Assembly (NCBI RefSeq): GCF_001592205.1
Contig: NZ_BCWM01000002.1
Span: 186,001 to 250,000, forward strand
Source of the DNA: Brevundimonas vesicularis NBRC 12165
GTDB lineage: Bacteria; Pseudomonadota; Alphaproteobacteria; Caulobacterales; Caulobacteraceae
Length of the DNA: 64,000 nucleotides
Direction of reading: 5' to 3'
Below, piece by piece: positions 17,029 to 27,982 of this stretch; the first letter of the stretch is position 1; every line of letters starts with the position of its first letter. A model generated the notes under the pieces. It did no database searches. It had not been told where the DNA came from and saw nothing but the letters and a program-made list of their open reading frames with translations. The position numbers and the translations under genes are program-made.

Positions 17029-17472
17029 GTGGCCCAGCTGATTTTCATCAACCTGCCGGTCGCCGACCTGCCCCGATCGATCGCCTTCTACGAAGCCGTC
17101 GGCGCGACCAAAAACCCGATGTTTAGCGACGACACGGCCGCCTGTATGGTGGTTTCGGATGTGATCCACGTCATGCTGCTGACCCACGACAAGTGGCGCA
17201 CCTTCACCGACCGGGCGATCCCCGACGCCCATGCCTCGGCGCAGATGTCGCTGTGCATTTCTTTCGACAGCCGAGAGGCTGTGGACTCGGTGGTCGAACG
17301 CGCGGGTGCGGCAGGCGGCCTTATGGATCCAAACCCGATTCAGGATCACGGCTTCATGTATGGGCGCGGCTATGCCGATCCGGACGGCCATATCTGGGAA
17401 CCGATGTGGATGGACCCGGCCGCCGTCGCCGCCGGTCCCGAAGCCTTCGCTGCCGACGCCATGGTGTCGTGA
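17029..17472 (+). CDS. VOC-family (glyoxalase/bleomycin-resistance-like) protein
   Basis: A 147-residue single VOC module pair with beta-alpha-beta-beta-beta motifs: FINLPVADLPRSIAFYEAVG at the start and YADPDGHIWEPMW at the end. The latter carries the usual metal-binding Glu. The GTG start has AAGGAGAGG 7 bases upstream; the frame is open further up but only overlaps the regulator. It is the first gene of a four-gene operon. Substrate unknown; small VOC proteins often detoxify or bind reactive compounds. Confidence 0.88.
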   Translation: MAQLIFINLPVADLPRSIAFYEAVGATKNPMFSDDTAACMVVSDVIHVMLLTHDKWRTFTDRAIPDAHASAQMSLCISFDSREAVDSVVERAGAAGGLMDPNPIQDHGFMYGRGYADPDGHIWEPMWMDPAAVAAGPEAFAADAMVS

Positions 17473-17933
17473 TGGCTGACGTTCGTGAACTGAGCATCAG
17501 CCGTCTGATCAAGGCCTCGCCGGAGACGGTGTGGAAGATCTACACCGAGCGCACCGGCGAGTGGTTCTGCCCCCGCCCGTGGACCACGCCGGTCGTGGAT
17601 TGGGACCTGCGCATCGGCGGGCGGGCCAATGTCGAAATGGCGTCGCCAGAGGGCGAGCGGCATCCCTATTCCGGCGTGTTTCTGGAGGTGGTTCCGGGCC
17701 GCAAACTGGTCTCGACCGGCGCCTTCACCGAGGGCTGGGTTCCGCAGGCCGGCGACATGAACTTCGTGCGGATCGACACCTTCGAGCCCGAGGCCGGCGG
17801 AACCCGCTACACCGCCACCGCTCGGCATTGGGACGAAAAAGCCGCCGAAACCCACAAGGCCATGGGCTTCGAACAGGGCTGGGGCGCCGTCGCCGATCAA
17901 CTGGCGGCGTTGGCGCAGGGAGATGCGGCATGA
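17472..17933 (+). CDS. SRPBCC / AHSA1-like domain protein
   Basis: A 153-residue START-fold protein of the activator-of-Hsp90-like (AHSA1) group. Evidence is the N-terminal strand ISRLIKASPETVWKIYTE, the WDLRIGGRANVEM strand and the long C-terminal helix FEQGWGAVADQLAALA. The ATG overlaps the preceding stop (TGATG). Such proteins bind hydrophobic ligands, and their genes often sit beside PhnB-type VOC genes, as here. No specific reaction can be assigned. Confidence 0.87.
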   Translation: MADVRELSISRLIKASPETVWKIYTERTGEWFCPRPWTTPVVDWDLRIGGRANVEMASPEGERHPYSGVFLEVVPGRKLVSTGAFTEGWVPQAGDMNFVRIDTFEPEAGGTRYTATARHWDEKAAETHKAMGFEQGWGAVADQLAALAQGDAA

Positions 17934-18412
17934 GCGACAAGATCATTCCCTGCCTATGGTTCGACAGCGAAGCCGAGGCTGCGACCGCCTTTTATGTCAG
18001 CCTCCTGCCCGACAGCCGCATCACCGCCGTCAACCGCTCGCCGGTCGATACGCCCTCCGGCGCTGAAGGCACGGTCCTGACGGTGCAGTTCGTGCTGGCG
18101 GGTCGTCAGTATCTGGCGCTCAATGGTGGACCGAACTTTCACTTCACCGAAGCCGTCTCCTTCATGGTGATGACCGAGGATCAGACCGAGACGGACCGGC
18201 TGTGGGACGCCCTGCTCGCCGACGGCGGCAGCGAAAACGCCTGCGGCTGGTTGAAGGACCGCTGGGGTCTGTCGTGGCAGATCACGCCTCGTCGCCTGAT
18301 GGAACTGACCACCGATCCGAACCCCGCGCGCGCCAAGGCCGCCATGCAGGCCATGATGGGCATGATCAAGATCGACATCGCGGCGCTGGACCGCGCCGTC
18401 GCCGACGTTTGA
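17930..18412 (+). CDS. VOC-family protein, PhnB/3-demethylubiquinone methyltransferase-like
   Basis: A 160-residue protein that starts IIPCLWFDSEAEAATAFYV and contains YLALNGGPNFHFTEAVSF and WGLSWQITPRRL, hallmarks of the PhnB-type VOC family. Despite the family name used in databases, no methyltransferase motif is visible. The ATG overlaps the SRPBCC stop by four bases (ATGA), so the two are translationally coupled. Confidence 0.88.
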   Translation: MSDKIIPCLWFDSEAEAATAFYVSLLPDSRITAVNRSPVDTPSGAEGTVLTVQFVLAGRQYLALNGGPNFHFTEAVSFMVMTEDQTETDRLWDALLADGGSENACGWLKDRWGLSWQITPRRLMELTTDPNPARAKAAMQAMMGMIKIDIAALDRAVADV

Positions 18413-18434
18413 ATCCAGAAAGAGGAGACGACCG

Positions 18435-18788
18435 ATGACCTATGTGACCGGCTTCCTGACCCCCGTGAAAACCGAGGACAAGGCGCGCTACGTCAAGTCC
18501 GCCGAGGCCTCCTGGCCCCTGTTTCAGAAATACGGCGCCCTGTCCCAGGTCGAGACTTGGGGCGAAGACGTGCCCGACGGCGCCCTGACCAGCTTTCCGA
18601 TGGCGGTGAAGCTGCTAGAGGGCGAGGTCGTCGTCTTCTCCTGGGTGACCTGGCCCGACCGCGCCACCGCCGACGCCTGTTTCGGCAAGATGCAGGACGA
18701 CCCCGACTTTGCGAACATGGACATGCCCTTCGACGGCAAGCGCATGATGTGGGGCGGTTTCAGCGTCGCCTTCGAAGGCAAGGCCTGA
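18435..18788 (+). CDS. DUF1428 family protein
   Basis: A 117-residue protein of the ferredoxin-like DUF1428 family, recognised from YVTGFLTPVKTEDKARY at the start, VVVFSWVTWPDRATAD and FDGKRMMWGGF near the end. AGAGGAG lies before the ATG. It closes the operon that starts at 17029. No biochemical function is established that I know of. Confidence 0.87.
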   Translation: MTYVTGFLTPVKTEDKARYVKSAEASWPLFQKYGALSQVETWGEDVPDGALTSFPMAVKLLEGEVVVFSWVTWPDRATADACFGKMQDDPDFANMDMPFDGKRMMWGGFSVAFEGKA

Positions 18789-18855
18789 GCCTGGCGGCGG
18801 CCCTGTTCGAACGCAAATCGCCCTGACGCATTGTCACGGATCGAGGAGAACCGAC

Positions 18856-19722
18856 ATGGCCGCCCGCCCCACCTGGCAAGGACATCTGAAGCTGTCGCTG
18901 GTCACCTGTCCGGTGGCCCTCTACACGGCGACAACCAGCACGAACGACGTGCGGTTTCACCTGATCAATCCTGACACCAACAATCGCATCCGCATGGTGC
19001 CGACCGACCCGGACGCCGGGCCCGTCGAGCGCAGTGATCTGGTGCGCGGCTATGAGGTGTCCAAGGACGAATACGTCCTGTTCGACGACGCCGACTTCGA
19101 CAAGGTGAAGCTGGAGAGCACCAAGACCATTTCGATCGACAAGTTCGTCGACGAGGACGACATCGACCGGCTGTATTGGGACGATCCGTTCTTCGTGGTC
19201 CCGGAAAAAGGCGCGGGCGTCGAAGCCTTCGCCGTCATTCGCGACGCCATGAAGAAACAGGGCAAGGTGGCGCTGGGCCAGCTGGTCCTGCGCGGCAAGG
19301 AGCGTCAGCTGGCGCTGGAGGTCCGGGGCAAGGGGCTGATCGCCTACACCCTGCGCGCCCACGACGAGGTGCGCGATTCCGACGAATATTTCGACGACAT
19401 TCCGACAGTGAAGGCCGATCCCGACATGGTCGAGATCGCCGCGCGCATCATCGGTCAGAAGGAGGCGGACTTCGACCCGACCGACTTCAAGGACGGCTAC
19501 GACGACGCCTTGCGCGCGATGATCAAGGCCAAGTCCGAGGGCGGCAAGGGCGTGGTCGATGTCGTCGAACCCGACGACACCAATGTCATCGACCTGATGG
19601 CCGCATTGCGAAACAGCCTGAAAGGGTCGGCGACGAGGACGAAGAAGCCGGCCGCCAAGAAGACCCCGGCAAAGAAGGCGGCGCCCAGGAAGGCTGCGGC
19701 AAGGAAGAAGACAGCGGCCTAG
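18856..19722 (+). CDS. ku: Non-homologous end-joining protein Ku
   Basis: A 288-residue bacterial Ku, the homodimeric DNA-end ring that recruits LigD. The start is WQGHLKLSLVTCPVALYTAT, and the barrel region has YWDDPFFVVPEK and RGKERQLALEVRGKGLIAYTL. The C-terminus is a Lys/Ala-rich tail (from about residue 258), which in other bacterial Ku proteins helps DNA binding and threading. AGGAGAACCGAC precedes the ATG. The gene is convergent with ligD, and both stop codons lie in the same CTAG. Confidence 0.95.
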   Translation: MAARPTWQGHLKLSLVTCPVALYTATTSTNDVRFHLINPDTNNRIRMVPTDPDAGPVERSDLVRGYEVSKDEYVLFDDADFDKVKLESTKTISIDKFVDEDDIDRLYWDDPFFVVPEKGAGVEAFAVIRDAMKKQGKVALGQLVLRGKERQLALEVRGKGLIAYTLRAHDEVRDSDEYFDDIPTVKADPDMVEIAARIIGQKEADFDPTDFKDGYDDALRAMIKAKSEGGKGVVDVVEPDDTNVIDLMAALRNSLKGSATRTKKPAAKKTPAKKAAPRKAAARKKTAA

Positions 19723-22280
19723 ACGCCCATCGCTTTCAGCGCCGATTTCAAACTGACCGCCGAGGCGCGGAAATCGGCCCAGGGATCGGGCTTCTTCAGC
19801 AAGGCCGCATAGGTCCAAAGGTTGAATGCGGCGGGGTCCAGCCCGGCCTTTACCTGCCCCCACGACAGCGGGAAGGCGATCCCGGCGCCCGGCCGTGCTC
19901 GCGGCGACCAGGGCGCGACCGCCGTCGCCATCCGCCCGTTGCGCAGATAGTCGATGAAGATCTTTCCGCCCCTCGCCTTCTTGGCCAGGGTCGTGGTGAA
20001 CCGGTCTGGCGCCTCGGCGCGTATGGCCTCGGCCACCGCCTTGGCGAAGGCCTTGTTCTGATCCCAGGTAACGCGCGAGCGGGCGTCGGTCTTGATCGGC
20101 ACGACGACGTGCAAACCCTTCCCCCCGGTCGTCTTGACGAAGGCGGCCAGACCCAGCGCCTCGATCTTCGCCTTCACGACCTTGGACGCGGCAATGACGT
20201 CGGCGAAGTCCAGCCCCTCGTCCGGATCCAGGTCGAAGGTGATCTGCTCGGGGATTTCCGGCTGGCCGGGCGCACAGCCCCAGGGGTGCAGTTCCAGCCC
20301 GCCCGACTGGGCGATGGCGACCAGGCCGCCGACATCGACGGCGGCGACATAAGGGGTGCGGGCCTTGACGTCGATCAGCTTCAGCCGCGGGTTCGACCCC
20401 GCCATGGCGTGCCGCTGGAAGAAGGTCTCGCCGGCGATCCCCTCGGGCGCCCGGATGATCGAGGTCGGCCGGTCCGCCACATGGGGCAGGATCCGCTCGG
20501 CCGCCGCCTCGTAGTAGCGCGCCAGATCGGCCTTGGTGATCGCCGGCCGGTCGCCGACGGCGGGCCACAACACCTTGTCAGGGCTGGAGAGGGTCACGCC
20601 CGCCACGACCACCTTGCCCGGCTTTCCGGCCGGTCGCACCGTGGTCGTGGTCTTTTTGGCTTCGCCCATATCCGTGGGCGGTTGCGGCGCCTGGGTGACC
20701 TCTGCGGCCGTCTTGTCTTCGCGCAACCCTTTGAACGCCGCCTGCCGCAGCGATCCGGATTCGGTATAGCCGCCGTGCTCGACCTCGGCGACCAGCAACG
20801 GCTTGACCCAATGGATGTCCTTGGCCGCCTTTGGCGCGCCCGCCCCGGCGAAGGGAGATTTCTGCGCCGCCACGCCCTTTAACGCCGGAACAAGCGTCTT
20901 CGTCACGGCCTCGCCATAGCCGGTCCCGACCCTTCCCAGATAGCGAACACCGCCCTTTTCCCTGACCCCGACGAGCAGAGAGCGGAACCGCGTGCCACCC
21001 TCGGACGACCAGCCGCCGATCACCACTTCGTCGCGCCCCCGGCATTTGGACTTCAGCCAGGTCGATGACCGCCCGGCATGATAGGGGGCGTCCAGTTTCT
21101 TGGAGATCACGCCTTCCAGATCCATGCGACAGGCGCTCTCCAGCACCGCCTGGCCGGTCGAGGCGAAATGCTCGACGTAGCGCAGCCGCGCCCCGGCCGT
21201 TTTGCCGATCCGGTCCACATAGGCCTGCAGCCGCGCCTTGCGATGCGACAGCGGCAGCTTGCGCAGATCCTCCGCCCCCTCGGACAACAGGTCGAAGGCG
21301 AAATAGACCAGGGCTTCCGTCTTCTCGTCCGAAATGGCGGCCTGCAACGCCCCGAAGTCCGGCATGTGATCGTCGTCCAGCGCGCACAGCTCGCCGTCGA
21401 TCACGGCGTCGGGCCAGGTCGCCGCATCCGCCGCCAGATCCGAGAACTTGTCGCTCCAGTCCAGACCCTTGCGGGTCCTCAGGACCGCCCGCCCCCCGCC
21501 CACGCCGATCTGGATGCGATAGCCGTCGAATTTGATCTCGTGCGCCCAGCCCGTCCCGCCCGGTGGATGGTCGGTCACCTTGCACAGCTGGATCGGCACG
21601 AAGGCCGGCGGCTTCTTGTCCTTCTCCGCCGCTTTCGAGGGCGTGGGCTTGGCCGGGCCTTTACGCCCCGTCGGCTTGGACGCCGTCCATTCCGTCGTTC
21701 CATCCGCGATTTCAGCCAGAGACCGCCCGGTCGTCACAGAGGCGTCGATTTCGGCGAGCGCATCGCCCTCTCCCGCCACGGCGAAGTCGTCCTTCTCCTT
21801 CAGCAGCAGCCAGTTGTTTCTCTTGGACGGCTTGCCTCGGTCGCTCTTCAACCGGATCAGCGCCCATTTGCCCTTCAGCCGTTCGCCGTGAAGGATCATC
21901 TTGATCTGACCCTTGGCCCAGGCCGCCTCCAGGTCCGGCTCCTGCGGCTCCCAGGTCCCGACGTCCCACATCTGCACCGTGCCGGCGCCGTAGTTGCCGT
22001 CCGGGATCGTGCCCTCGAACGACCCGTAATCCAGCGGATGATCCTCGACCTCGACCGCCAGCCGCTTGACCGCTGTGTCGCGCGACGGCGCCTTGGTCAC
22101 GGCCCAGGATTTCAGCACCCCGTCCGCCTCGATACGGAAATCGTAGTGCAGCCGCGTCGCCGCATGGCGCTGGATCAGATAGCGGAAGCCGCTCTTGGCG
22201 CGCTTTGCCTTGGCGCCCTTCGGCTCGGGCGTTTCGCCGAACCGGCGCTTGGCCTGATAGGTCTTCAGTTCACCGCGCAT
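19719..22280 (-). CDS. ligD: Multifunctional DNA ligase D (phosphoesterase-ligase-polymerase)
   Basis: An 853-residue NHEJ enzyme. The order is 3'-phosphoesterase domain (about 30-165; RHAATRLHYDFR, GSFEGTIPDGNYGAG), ATP-dependent ligase (nucleotidyl motif KFDGYR with catalytic Lys250; DGELCALDDD, EGVISKK, WLKSKCRGRDE), and archaeo-eukaryotic primase-type polymerase (about 565-853; SSPDKVLWP, DLDPDEG, TTGGKGLHVVVP). I chose ATG 22280, which avoids overlap with the upstream lipoprotein gene; its ribosome site is weak. It works with Ku encoded convergently. Confidence 0.95.
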   Translation of the reverse strand: MRGELKTYQAKRRFGETPEPKGAKAKRAKSGFRYLIQRHAATRLHYDFRIEADGVLKSWAVTKAPSRDTAVKRLAVEVEDHPLDYGSFEGTIPDGNYGAGTVQMWDVGTWEPQEPDLEAAWAKGQIKMILHGERLKGKWALIRLKSDRGKPSKRNNWLLLKEKDDFAVAGEGDALAEIDASVTTGRSLAEIADGTTEWTASKPTGRKGPAKPTPSKAAEKDKKPPAFVPIQLCKVTDHPPGGTGWAHEIKFDGYRIQIGVGGGRAVLRTRKGLDWSDKFSDLAADAATWPDAVIDGELCALDDDHMPDFGALQAAISDEKTEALVYFAFDLLSEGAEDLRKLPLSHRKARLQAYVDRIGKTAGARLRYVEHFASTGQAVLESACRMDLEGVISKKLDAPYHAGRSSTWLKSKCRGRDEVVIGGWSSEGGTRFRSLLVGVREKGGVRYLGRVGTGYGEAVTKTLVPALKGVAAQKSPFAGAGAPKAAKDIHWVKPLLVAEVEHGGYTESGSLRQAAFKGLREDKTAAEVTQAPQPPTDMGEAKKTTTTVRPAGKPGKVVVAGVTLSSPDKVLWPAVGDRPAITKADLARYYEAAAERILPHVADRPTSIIRAPEGIAGETFFQRHAMAGSNPRLKLIDVKARTPYVAAVDVGGLVAIAQSGGLELHPWGCAPGQPEIPEQITFDLDPDEGLDFADVIAASKVVKAKIEALGLAAFVKTTGGKGLHVVVPIKTDARSRVTWDQNKAFAKAVAEAIRAEAPDRFTTTLAKKARGGKIFIDYLRNGRMATAVAPWSPRARPGAGIAFPLSWGQVKAGLDPAAFNLWTYAALLKKPDPWADFRASAVSLKSALKAMGV

Positions 22281-22314
22281 AGGGGCGTAATCCGCCCCGC
22301 GCCAAAGCGTTGCC

Positions 22315-23055
22315 TCAGCGACAGAAGCGCGTGTCTGTCGCCTCAAGGTGCAGGTGGTCGTAGTGGACGGCGTTGTAATCGGGGCTCAGCGTCGTGCCGA
22401 AGATGCGGCAGGCGTCGTCGCGGATACGCTTCAGGAAGCGGGCCTCGGGCGTGTCGCCGTTCCAGTCCCTGGTCACGGTGATGCGCTGCCCGTCCCTCAG
22501 CCGCACCCCGGCGAAGTCCAGCGCCGCCGCTTGGGAATGGGCGCTGATGCGGTTCGAGCCCACGCCGTTGTTCACGTTGCGGCAGGCGTAGGCCCCCATG
22601 TGGTCGATCTGCACGACGTCAGAGCCCAGGATCTCGCGCGCCGCCGGCTCCAGCGACTGGCGACGCCAGATGCTCAGCGCCAGCGCGGTCTGGCAGGTCA
22701 TCTCCACATCGCCCGGCGCCATGCGCGCCACCGTCCCTAGGTCGGCGCCCAGCACCCCGCCCTGGCTCAGGCCGCAGGTCGCGGTGTTCTGGCGATCCGG
22801 CACGGGACTGAACCGCACGCGTGCGGCGGTCAGCTCGGCCATGCAGCGCCCCAGATCACTCCCCTCGCGCACGACCAGCGCCTGGGTGCCGCCGTCGATG
22901 GCGCGATCCACAAGCCCCCCGACCAAGGGCGCCTCGGTGCGGGACGGATAGGGCGACGGCCACAACGGCTCGGGCGGCCGCCGTACGCAGCCGCTGAGGA
23001 TCAGCAGGACGCCGAGCCCGATGAGAAAGGGAGAGACGCGCGACACGGAAGACAT
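22315..23055 (-). CDS. Extensin-family lipoprotein
   Basis: A 246-residue protein with a lipobox (LILSGC) giving an N-terminal lipoprotein anchor. The C-terminal two thirds match the bacterial extensin-like family (CGLSQGG, IDHMGAYACRNVNN, ISAHSQAAALDFAGVRL, HYDHLHLE). The His/Asp pattern resembles D-Ala-D-Ala peptidase-type metal sites, so peptidoglycan cleavage is conceivable but unproven. It ends 34 bases before ligD, and cotranscription is possible. Confidence 0.87.
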   Translation of the reverse strand: MSSVSRVSPFLIGLGVLLILSGCVRRPPEPLWPSPYPSRTEAPLVGGLVDRAIDGGTQALVVREGSDLGRCMAELTAARVRFSPVPDRQNTATCGLSQGGVLGADLGTVARMAPGDVEMTCQTALALSIWRRQSLEPAAREILGSDVVQIDHMGAYACRNVNNGVGSNRISAHSQAAALDFAGVRLRDGQRITVTRDWNGDTPEARFLKRIRDDACRIFGTTLSPDYNAVHYDHLHLEATDTRFCR

Positions 23056-23111
23056 GGTTGCGACGCTTAGCTGATTCCCGCCGCCGCCGTGGTCACGAGG
23101 CGGAGAGCCGT

Positions 23112-23291
23112 CTATCGGCGCTCTTCGGACGCGCCTTTGGCCCGGCACCGATCCGAGCAGAATCGTACCTGATCCCAGTCCCGCGCCCACTTCTTGCGCC
23201 AAGCGAACGGCAGACCGCAGGCGGCGCAGCGCTTTTGCGGCAGGTCGGACTTGGCCGGCGCCGTACCGAGATTGACGTGCTTTCGAGCCAT
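23112..23291 (-). CDS. DUF2256 small Cys-rich protein
   Basis: A 59-residue protein with the DUF2256 signature [18 protein letters not shown] followed by FCSDRCR. The four Cys form a probable zinc knuckle. Charged ends flank it and there is no signal peptide. ATG 23291 is preceded by an in-frame GTG. It lies 57 bases upstream of the extensin gene. Function unknown. Confidence 0.85.
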   Translation of the reverse strand: MARKHVNLGTAPAKSDLPQKRCAACGLPFAWRKKWARDWDQVRFCSDRCRAKGASEERR

Positions 23292-23373
23292 CACTTCTTC
23301 AAATCAGATACCGGAGACCACATCCACCCTGTCTCCAAAAGCGGTTGGCGATCCTGAGACTCTTCCAAAAATG

Positions 23374-23396
23374 ATCTTGCGAGTGGGTCGCAAGAT
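23374..23396. promoter_or_regulatory. Palindromic operator candidate with core TTGCGA-N5-TCGCAA
   Basis: Nine-base arms ATCTTGCGA and TCGCAAGAT flank GTGGG between the divergent DUF2256 and DUF2798 genes. The 6-5-6 core is identical to two sites upstream of the iron TonB receptor (38016-38032 and 38062-38080). A common regulator is inferred, with Fur as the first suspect. Confidence 0.55.
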
Positions 23397-23531
23397 TGCT
23401 AAACGCCTTTTGTCGCTTCGGCGGCCGTAAGCGTCTCACGTCAGGCAACGCATCCATCCCGGTCCTTCGGCCGGGGGCCGGACTTTCCGGTGGATGCCCC
23501 ATTGCCGAAGACCCAATCGAGAGACGCACAG

Positions 23532-23795
23532 ATGCACCCTCACCCTGCGATCATCCAGTTTCGCCGACTCCCGGCCCGCTATGCGCCGGTCGTCATGCCG
23601 CTGATCCTGTCGCTGTTCATGACCTTCGTGGTCTCGGCCATCGCCACCGCGCGTAATCTGGGCTTCGTCCCGGCCTTTCCCGCAGCCTGGATGCAGGCCT
23701 GGGGCCTGTCCTGGCTGATCGCCTTTCCGGTCCTGCTGCTGATCCTGCCGCTGGTCCGGCGCATCGTCGGGCTGATCGTGGAGACCGAGCGCTGA
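23532..23795 (+). CDS. DUF2798 small membrane protein
   Basis: An 87-residue protein with two membrane helices (VVMPLILSLFMTFVVSAIAT and WLIAFPVLLLILPLVRRIVG), the usual DUF2798 layout. I chose ATG 23532 because homologous sequence begins at about this Met; an upstream ATG at 23490 is in frame. The ribosome site is weak. The gene ends just before the rpoD terminator. Function unknown; the palindrome upstream hints at metal-linked control. Confidence 0.8.
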   Translation: MHPHPAIIQFRRLPARYAPVVMPLILSLFMTFVVSAIATARNLGFVPAFPAAWMQAWGLSWLIAFPVLLLILPLVRRIVGLIVETER

Positions 23796-23799
23796 CATG

Positions 23800-23829
23800 A
23801 AAAAAGGGCGGCCCGTCGGGGCCGCCCTT
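23800..23829 (-). terminator. Intrinsic terminator of rpoD
   Basis: On the minus strand, a 10-base stem AAGGGCGGCC/GGCCGCCCTT is followed by six T. It starts 8 bases after the rpoD stop codon. Confidence 0.88.
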
Positions 23830-23836
23830 GATCGTA

Positions 23837-25783
<1,947 letters not shown>

Positions 25784-25857
25784 AGTCAGTCTGTCTCCGG
25801 CCGAGGGGGTGATCAGTCCGCCCCGGCGAAAAATACAATGCTTGGCGTGCCGTAAGG

Positions 25858-27717
25858 TTACGTGCCCGCGCTGTCTTCCCAAATCGTCCCGGCTTTGATC
25901 GCACGGCGAAGCGCATCCCGCTCGGCCTTCAGCCGGCGGAACGCCTCATCCTGCCCAGGCACATCACGTGCATGGGCCAAGGCGTCCTCCAACGCGGCGA
26001 CCCGCGTCGAAGCGTCGAACGCCTGCGACCATCGGACCCTTGCCTCGGCGAGGGGCGCATTTGCGGCCAGGAATGGCGCGCCGGACTTTGCCGCCGCCTT
26101 CTCGACCTCGCGCACTAAGGCATCATGACCCGATTGCGCCAGATGGCGTCGCAGGGCGGCGGAGTCAAGGCTATGTCCCGACAGACGCAGGCGAACCAGC
26201 TCCTGCGCCAGTCCATCCAGCCCCTTGTCGCCGAATCCGTGGGCGGCGATTTCCTCCAGATGGTCGTCCATCCGTTCGGGGTCGTCGATGGCGCCGTGGG
26301 CCAGGGCGGCCGGAACGGGCTCGATGGCGCGAAACAACGACTGCATCGCCTGGGCGCCCTCCGCCGTCTGACCCAGTTTGGGGGGCGGGCCGAAACCGCG
26401 CTTGCCCTGCCCCGGCGTCCAGGGCGCGCGTTGGGGGCTGCGCGGGAACAGGGCGTCGAAACGGTCGAACAGGTCGCGGCGGTATTGCTCGGCCAGATCC
26501 TTGTCCTGAATGGCCGAGGCGGTGTTCCTCAGCCGCGCCTTGAAGCCGGCCTTGCGCTCCGGCGTGTCCAGCGGCTCCAGATCCTGTTCGCGGCGGAACA
26601 GCACCTCGGCGAACACATGAGTTTCGGCCAAGGCCTGACGCAGCGCGGGCGCGCCCTTGTCGCGCAGAATGTCATCGGGATCCTGACCCGCCCCAAGCAG
26701 CGCAAACCGGAACGAGCGCCCTGGCTTCAGCAGCGGCAGCGAGCGTTCGATGGCGCGATAGGCGGCGCGCAGTCCCGCCGCATCGCCGTCGAAGCAAAGG
26801 ATGGGCTCGTGCGACACGCGCCACAGCCGTTCCATCTGCTCCTCGGTCAGGGCCGTGCCCATGGGCGCCACGGCCGGCAGGCCCGCGCGCTGGCAGGCGA
26901 TGACGTCCATATAGCCTTCGACCACGATGATGGCCTGGTCGTTCTTGGATTCCGCCCCCAGGATGCGCCGCGCCTCGGGCAGGCCGTAGAGGGTCGCGCC
27001 CTTGTGGAAGAGCGGGCTTTCCGGGCCGTTCAGATATTTCGCCCGGTCGTCGGGGTTCATGGCCCGACCGCCGAAGCTGACGATCCGGCCGCGCGCATCC
27101 AGGATCGGGAACATCAGCCGGTCGCGGAACCGATCGTAAGGCTGGCCGCCGCTTTCGGGCGAGATCAGCAGCCCGGCCTCGACCAGTTCGGCGGGCTTGG
27201 CGCCGCGCTGGACCAAGGCCTGTTTCAACCCCTCGCGGTCATTGGGCGCATAGCCCAGGCCGAACCGCTCCCACTGATCCTCGGGCAGGCCGCGCTTGTC
27301 CAGATATTCCCGCGCCGCCTTGCCCGGCGTGCGGCGCAGGTTTGCGGCGAACCATTTCTGGGCCAGGTCCATCCAGTCCGACAGACCCGCCCGCTTCTGC
27401 TCGCGCTCGGCCTCCTTGGGGTCTTCGGCGGGAAGCTGCATCCCCGCCTCCCCGGCCAGACGCTGCACAGCCTCGACGAAACTCAGCCGCTCGGTTTCCT
27501 GCAGGAAGGAGATGATGTCGCCATGCTTGCCGGACGAGAAGTCGTGGAAGAAGCCCTTGTCGTCGTTGACGAAGAAGGACGGCGACTTCTCCTTCGAGAA
27601 GGGCGACAGCCCCACGTATTCGCGGCCCTGGCGTTTCAGCTTCACCGTCCGCCCGATCACGTCGGACGGCCGAAGGCGGGCCTTCAGTTCATCGATGAAT
27701 CTCTCGTCGAAACGCAC
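25858..27717 (-). CDS. dnaG: DNA primase DnaG with degenerate zinc-binding site
   Basis: A 619-residue primase. The order is an N-terminal CHC2-type fold (1-100), a TOPRIM catalytic core ([25 protein letters not shown]) and a C-terminal DnaB-binding domain. The usual zinc ligands are replaced: GLSPFS instead of GLCPFH, and FHDFSSG instead of YHCFGCG, so all four metal-binding residues are Ser or Asp. As far as I recall this loss is shared by many alphaproteobacterial primases. The gene precedes rpoD. The 265-base gap upstream presumably holds its promoter, but no clear box is visible. Confidence 0.95.
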   Translation of the reverse strand: MRFDERFIDELKARLRPSDVIGRTVKLKRQGREYVGLSPFSKEKSPSFFVNDDKGFFHDFSSGKHGDIISFLQETERLSFVEAVQRLAGEAGMQLPAEDPKEAEREQKRAGLSDWMDLAQKWFAANLRRTPGKAAREYLDKRGLPEDQWERFGLGYAPNDREGLKQALVQRGAKPAELVEAGLLISPESGGQPYDRFRDRLMFPILDARGRIVSFGGRAMNPDDRAKYLNGPESPLFHKGATLYGLPEARRILGAESKNDQAIIVVEGYMDVIACQRAGLPAVAPMGTALTEEQMERLWRVSHEPILCFDGDAAGLRAAYRAIERSLPLLKPGRSFRFALLGAGQDPDDILRDKGAPALRQALAETHVFAEVLFRREQDLEPLDTPERKAGFKARLRNTASAIQDKDLAEQYRRDLFDRFDALFPRSPQRAPWTPGQGKRGFGPPPKLGQTAEGAQAMQSLFRAIEPVPAALAHGAIDDPERMDDHLEEIAAHGFGDKGLDGLAQELVRLRLSGHSLDSAALRRHLAQSGHDALVREVEKAAAKSGAPFLAANAPLAEARVRWSQAFDASTRVAALEDALAHARDVPGQDEAFRRLKAERDALRRAIKAGTIWEDSAGT

Positions 27718-27982
27718 CCTCGATCCTTAAGCCCTGCGGCCCTCAACGTCGATGGATGGGAAGACGATCAGGCGGCTCGTCCGGGCATCCCCCGATATCC
27801 GAACGAACCGCCGCATCGCAGAAGGCGCAAACCGCAGCGTCCCCCAACGCCTTGGCTAACGAAGTCCTAACGCCTCGCGGACCGGCATCTGAGGTCAGGA
27901 CCGGCGTTCTGTCGAGAGGCGGGCGAGCTTGCCCTAGCGAATAGAGGCGAGACTGTGTCCTTTTCGTCGCGCGTCGTTCGCC

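Noticed and set aside
26125-27870. 581-codon plus-strand frame
   Set aside because: Antisense to dnaG; shadow frame.
27756-27944. 62-codon frame upstream of dnaG
   Set aside because: Pro/Ser/Arg-rich, no ribosome binding site, lies in the likely dnaG promoter region.
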